Assembly (NCBI RefSeq): GCF_000758325.1
Contig: NZ_CP009459.1
Coordinates: forward strand, 4,402,001-4,466,000
DNA: 64,000 nt
Reading direction: 5' to 3'
From: Cedecea neteri
GTDB taxonomy: Bacteria; Pseudomonadota; Gammaproteobacteria; Enterobacterales; Enterobacteriaceae
In this document: in pieces, positions 62,561 through 64,000 of the stretch
Layout: each line of letters starts with the position of its first letter
Position numbering within the stretch: the stretch's first letter is position 1
Position numbers and translations under genes: made by a program
Notes under the pieces: model-generated
Databases searched by the model: none
Seen by the model: the letters and a program-made list of their open reading frames with translations, nothing else
Told to the model about the DNA's origin: nothing

Positions 62561-63758
62561 TCGATTTTTCCCCGGCGGCGAGCGTCAACCCGAGTCCGGT
62601 CACCGCCAGTCCAACCAATGGAATGCCCACCGCCCACGGTAAAGTAAACGCCAGCGCGAACAGTGCCGTGCCGGTGGCTGGCCCCACCGAGCCCTGCAGA
62701 TCGCTCACCACCGAAAGTGCCGCCATATAGGTCGCACGCAGCCGCGCCGGGGCTAACTTGTTCACCGCTGTCGGGATTAGCGGGCCGGTCATCATCTGAG
62801 ACAGCGAATAGAGGCAGACCGCCATCACCAGCGTCACGACGTGTGGATGCGCCAATAGCAAAACAAAGCCGGTGATCAGCGCCAAACCCGCGCCGAGCGT
62901 GATAAACAAGGCAGAACGTCGGGCAAACAGTTTCGTTAAGGCCAACTGGCCGACCGTATTGATCCCTGCGCCGAACGCGAACAGATAGCCGATGCTGGCG
63001 GCGCTCATCCCCATCTGATTGCTGGCGTACAGCGGCATAACGGCCTCCACCCAGCTCCCGGCGACGCCCAGCAGCAGCACCCAAATCAGCAGCCCGGCCA
63101 GGCGGCGATCCCGGAACGCTGGCAGCAGCGCGCTGAGCCCCTCTTCATCATCGGCCTCATCGTCCACTCCAGCGGCCAACGGACGCGTTTCCCCCAGAGA
63201 GATCGTCAGCATCAGGCCACCGATCACCATCACCGAACCTCCGGCCAGAAAGACGTAGCCCAACCCCTTTTGCACCAGCACCGTGCCCAGCAGCGGCCCG
63301 GCTATAGCGCCCGCCCCAGAACACACGCGCATGATGCTGAACTGGCGGCGATGTTCCGAGGCTGGCGTGGCGTCCGCCACAACGGTATAGATGGTCGGGT
63401 GCAGCACGGATTCAAACAGGCCAATAACGATCAGCACAGCGGCGGCAGCAAAAACCCCGTGCGCAAAGAACAGCGCGATAAAGCCCGCCCCGACGCCGGT
63501 CGCCGAAATAATCAAGACGGGCCTTCTGCCCACGCGATCGGCAATGCCGCCGATAAACGGCGCGGCCAGTAGCTCGCCCCCGGCATAGCAGCCGAATAAC
63601 AGGCCAATAAACTCCACCGGGATAGCGGCAGACTGCTGCGCCCACAGCGGGAAAAAGGGCACAATCGCGCCGTCGACCAGGCCGACGATGAAATAGAGGA
63701 TAAAGCCCAGAACGTGGGGCTTGCGGTACGAAACAAGGGGAGATGCAAACAGTGCCAT
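62550..63758 (-). CDS. MFS transporter, drug:H+ antiporter-1 type
   Basis: A 402-residue inner-membrane transporter with about 12 hydrophobic segments and the MFS motif [14 protein letters not shown], between segments 2 and 3 near residue 68. A charged central loop ([10 protein letters not shown]) divides the halves. The family exports drugs or sugars; the substrate cannot be told. The ATG at 63758 is preceded only by a weak TTGGG. A LacI-type palindrome lies upstream. Alternatives are a sugar-efflux or metabolite exporter. Confidence 0.85.
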   Translation of the reverse strand: MALFASPLVSYRKPHVLGFILYFIVGLVDGAIVPFFPLWAQQSAAIPVEFIGLLFGCYAGGELLAAPFIGGIADRVGRRPVLIISATGVGAGFIALFFAHGVFAAAAVLIVIGLFESVLHPTIYTVVADATPASEHRRQFSIMRVCSGAGAIAGPLLGTVLVQKGLGYVFLAGGSVMVIGGLMLTISLGETRPLAAGVDDEADDEEGLSALLPAFRDRRLAGLLIWVLLLGVAGSWVEAVMPLYASNQMGMSAASIGYLFAFGAGINTVGQLALTKLFARRSALFITLGAGLALITGFVLLLAHPHVVTLVMAVCLYSLSQMMTGPLIPTAVNKLAPARLRATYMAALSVVSDLQGSVGPATGTALFALAFTLPWAVGIPLVGLAVTGLGLTLAAGEKSTTR

Positions 63759-63812
63759 GATATTACCCAAGTACAATTACCCCGAATGCCGGGGAGAATA
63801 TGTACGTTGGAT

Positions 63813-63824
63813 AACGTTAACGTT
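63813..63824. promoter_or_regulatory. LacI/GalR-type palindrome upstream of the MFS gene
   Basis: AACGTTAACGTT is a perfect 12-base palindrome 55 bases before the MFS start, with flanks resembling operators of the LacI/GalR family. No regulator gene is present within the window. Confidence 0.4.
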
Positions 63825-63869
63825 TACGACTTGCGAGAAGCTGGCCCGATACTAGCCAATCCCCGGGGA

Positions 63870-64000
63870 AAGGGCAACTGTGAGATTTGGGGGCTGGTGG
63901 TGGGTGGGGGATTTGGGGTAGTTTTGGGTTTGAGGATTTTTGCTGGGGCATACTCTCTAGAAGATATTTTCTTTTGGGGCTGGGGTATGACTGCTTAGTG
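63870..64000. other. G-rich tail with no recognised gene
   Basis: The plus strand becomes markedly rich in G and T runs (for example GGTGGTGGGTGGGGG near 63900) unlike the rest of the window. The short frame that covers it has no recognisable product. It may be intergenic sequence or poor-quality sequence. Confidence 0.4.

Overview
The window is chromosomal DNA from a gamma-proteobacterium of the order Enterobacterales, most likely family Enterobacteriaceae near Enterobacter, Cedecea or Kosakonia; the genus cannot be fixed from the sequence alone. Almost every protein matches its Escherichia coli counterpart in length and motifs, and much of the gene order follows the E. coli cysK to yfgD segment. 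I found no rRNA, tRNA, CRISPR array, insertion sequence or intact prophage.

Layout. 1-4.9 kb: cysK, the phosphotransferase operon ptsH-ptsI-crr, and pdxK. 5.3-6.5 kb: an extra gene for a Tat-exported oxalate-decarboxylase-like bicupin. 6.6-11.4 kb: the sulfate/thiosulfate uptake operon cysP-U-W-A plus cysM. 11.5-16 kb: yfeX, yfeY, yfeZ, ypeA, amiA, hemF. 16-23.5 kb: maeB, talA-tktB, ypfG, nudK. 24-31.2 kb: a nitrate block in which the periplasmic nitrate reductase operon napFDABC is divergent from the sensor/regulator pair narQ-narP. 31.3-44.4 kb: acrD, the 19-codon ypfM, yffB, dapE, ypfN, ypfH, tmcA, ypfJ, purC, bamC, dapA, gcvR, bcp. 44.5-48.4 kb: an accessory block of a MATE pump, a TetR regulator, a short-chain dehydrogenase and an NmrA-like protein. 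48.7-51.8 kb: perM, bepA, yfgD. From 51.8 kb synteny with E. coli breaks: opgB, ahpC-ahpF, cysS, ppiB-lpxH, purE-purK, selU and an MFS transporter follow, which lie far apart from yfgD and partly from each other in E. coli.

How the genes work together. Two cysteine synthases (CysK, CysM) sit beside the sulfate importer. PtsH, PtsI and Crr are the general sugar phosphotransferase proteins. NarQ/NarP sense nitrate and probably drive napF through a visible NarP-type site 20 bp from an FNR half-site. PurC, PurE and PurK are purine synthesis enzymes, with a PurR operator ahead of purE. DapA and DapE make diaminopimelate. BamC, BepA, OpgB, LpxH and AmiA serve the cell envelope. AhpC/AhpF and Bcp remove peroxides.

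The most notable non-routine items are the Tat-exported bicupin replacing yfeK/yfeS, the compact nap-nar locus at the narQ-acrD site, mutually exclusive hairpins before yfeX, a possible small RNA between opgB and ahpC, a small-ORF repeat next to inverted composite palindromes near nudK, an ERIC element before bamC/purC, and matched AT-rich palindromes in the MATE/TetR block.
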